Shown here in pieces: positions 4,563 through 5,697 of a DNA stretch of 5,697 nt. Numbering within the stretch: position 1 is the first letter of the stretch; each line of letters starts with the position of its first letter. The position numbers and the translations under genes were made by a program. The stretch is taken from the NCBI GenBank assembly GCA_007129135.1, contig SKWB01000050.1:1-5697 (forward strand). Direction: 5' to 3'. The notes under the pieces were generated by a model. That model had not been told where the DNA came from, ran no database searches, and worked only from the letters and a program-made list of their open reading frames with translations. The stretch is from Halococcaceae archaeon (lineage in GTDB: Archaea > Halobacteriota > Halobacteria > Halobacteriales > Halalkalicoccaceae).

Positions 4563-5697
4563 ACGACCTCCCCTGCCACCGGACGGCCGTCTTTCACTAC
4601 CCTCGCGACCGGGTTCTCGCCGAGGCGGTACGGGAGGTGACGGTAGGTGGGTGCGTCGAGGACGAGGAGGTCGGCCGGTGCGCCCTCCCGAAGGGTTCCG
4701 ATGCCGTCGTCGAGGTCGAGTGCCCGTGCGGCGTTCGCCGTCGCGGCGACGAGCGCCTCTGCGGGGGTCATCCGCATCCCGACGCAGGCGAGCGAGACGG
4801 CGAACGGCACGCTCCTCGAGAAGCAGTTCGGGTTGAAGTCGGTCGCGAGCGCGACCGGCGCACCCGCCTCGAGAAACGCCCGGGCATCGGCATACTCCTC
4901 GCCGAGGACGAACGCGGTGCCAGGAAGCATCACCGGGACCACACCTCCCTCGACGAGCGCCGCGATGTCAGTTCCGTTCGCTTGTAGGAGGTGGTCGGCG
5001 CTCGCCGCGCCCAGCGCAGCGGCGAGCTGTGCCCCCCCGGTCCGCTCGAACTCCTCGGCGTGGACCTTCGGGCTGAGGCCGTAGCCGAGTCCCGCTTCGA
5101 GCACCCGCCGGGACTCGTTGACCGAGAAGACGCCCGCCTCACAGAAGACGTCACAGAACCGCGCGACTCCCTGGTCCGCGACGGCCGGGAGCTGTTCCGA
5201 GACGACGTGCTCGACGTAGGCATCGGGCTCAATCCCCTCGGGTGTCGCGTGTGCGCCCATGAACGTCGCGTGGAGGTCGACCGGGTGCTCCCCGTTCGCT
5301 CGATCGATCACGTCCAGGAGTCGGAGCTCAGTCTCGGTGTCCAGCCCGTAGCCTGATTTCACCTCGGCCGTCGTCGTGCCGTATGCGAGCATCGTATCGA
5401 GGTGGGAGAGCAGGGTCGAGAGCAGTTCCTCGTCGCTCGCTTCCCTCGTCGCTCGCACGGTCCTGAGGATGCCGCCGCCCTCCGCAGCGATCTCCTGGTA
5501 ACTCTTCCCCCGGACCTTGGCCCCGAACTCGTCCGATCGGTCGCCAGCGAAGACCGCGTGCGTGTGGGGATCGACGAACCCGGGAATCACGGCGTTCCCG
5601 CTCGCACCGATCGCGTGGTCGGCGTTCTCCGGGGGGTACTCCCGCGTGACCTCCTCGGTCGGTCCGACGGCGGCCACCTCGCCGTCGACGACCGCGA
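4547..5697 (-). CDS. hutI: Imidazolonepropionase, 5' end outside window
   Basis: HutI hydrolyses 4-imidazolone-5-propanoate to N-formimino-L-glutamate, the third step of histidine degradation. It is an amidohydrolase-superfamily metalloenzyme. The frame is open through the right edge of the window. A GTG at 5677 is not the true start, because the codons before it (AVVDGE) continue the family's N-terminal beta sandwich; about 42 residues are missing relative to Bacillus HutI. Numbering from that GTG, the metal ligands are His38 and His40 (DPHTHAVFAGDR), His206 (KVHAEEF) and Asp280 (ATDFNPN), with catalytic Glu209 and His229 also present. Other signatures are GGGILRTV, AEVKSGYGLDTETELRLL, MLPGTAFVLGEEYADAR and CFSRSVPF. 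All expected residues in the visible part are intact. It lies upstream of hutH on the same strand, and further hut genes (hutG, hutU) are expected beyond the window by comparison with other haloarchaea, though this is not seen. Confidence 0.96.
   Translation of the reverse strand, partial: AVVDGEVAAVGPTEEVTREYPPENADHAIGASGNAVIPGFVDPHTHAVFAGDRSDEFGAKVRGKSYQEIAAEGGGILRTVRATREASDEELLSTLLSHLDTMLAYGTTTAEVKSGYGLDTETELRLLDVIDRANGEHPVDLHATFMGAHATPEGIEPDAYVEHVVSEQLPAVADQGVARFCDVFCEAGVFSVNESRRVLEAGLGYGLSPKVHAEEFERTGGAQLAAALGAASADHLLQANGTDIAALVEGGVVPVMLPGTAFVLGEEYADARAFLEAGAPVALATDFNPNCFSRSVPFAVSLACVGMRMTPAEALVAATANAARALDLDDGIGTLREGAPADLLVLDAPTYRHLPYRLGENPVARVVKDGRPVAGEVVEIPS

Noticed and set aside
2981..4987. 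Two long plus-strand open frames (2981-4057 and 4070-4987)
   Set aside because: They lie antisense to hutH and hutI, which carry complete catalytic motifs. Their composition is Arg-rich with no recognisable domain.
1..5697. CRISPR array, transposon ends, tRNA or rRNA genes, defence or phage genes
   Set aside because: I looked for spaced repeats, inverted repeats flanking an open frame, tRNA-like cloverleaf ends and family motifs on both strands and found none.

Overview
The window looks like chromosomal DNA from a halophilic archaeon (class Halobacteria). The GC content is very high. The predicted proteins are rich in Asp and Glu and poor in Lys. Several families are haloarchaeal or archaeal: a Cys-motif TRAM protein, a Tfx-type regulator, a DUF7091-like protein and an RPA3/RPAP3 pair. 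No mobile element, CRISPR array, rRNA or tRNA was seen, and base composition and codon use look even throughout. The genus cannot be fixed from the sequence alone.

Layout, left to right. (1) Positions 1-398, + strand: the 3' part of a TRAM-domain protein gene whose start lies outside the window. (2) Positions 461-937, + strand: a Tfx-family HTH regulator. (3) Positions 943-1230, - strand: a small conserved haloarchaeal protein with a cysteine cluster, convergent with tfx and only 5 bp from it. (4) Positions 1231-1361: a divergent promoter region with one clear T/A-rich box. (5) Positions 1362-2294 and 2295-2894, + strand: rpa3 and rpap3, abutting with no spacer, encoding a single-stranded-DNA-binding protein and its partner. 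(6) Positions 4483-2891 and 5697-4547, - strand: hutH (complete) and hutI (5' end cut by the window edge). They are part of a histidine-utilisation operon transcribed right to left, which meets rpap3 tail to tail in a shared CTAG.

How the genes work together. RPA3 and RPAP3 are expected to act as one complex on ssDNA during replication or repair. HutI and HutH catalyse steps 3 and 1 of histidine degradation to glutamate. The remaining enzymes (HutU, HutG) are probably encoded just beyond the right edge, but that is inference. The left-hand genes (TRAM, Tfx) are regulatory or RNA-binding proteins with unknown targets here.

I do not see a new multi-gene system; this is largely ordinary core-genome sequence. 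The more unusual features are in gene architecture. Six of seven stop codons are TAG. Both same-strand gene pairs (rpa3/rpap3 and hutI/hutH) are in one continuous frame broken only by a single TAG. The rpap3 and hutH stop codons share one CTAG palindrome. The TRAM protein ends in a sharply charge-segregated tail.
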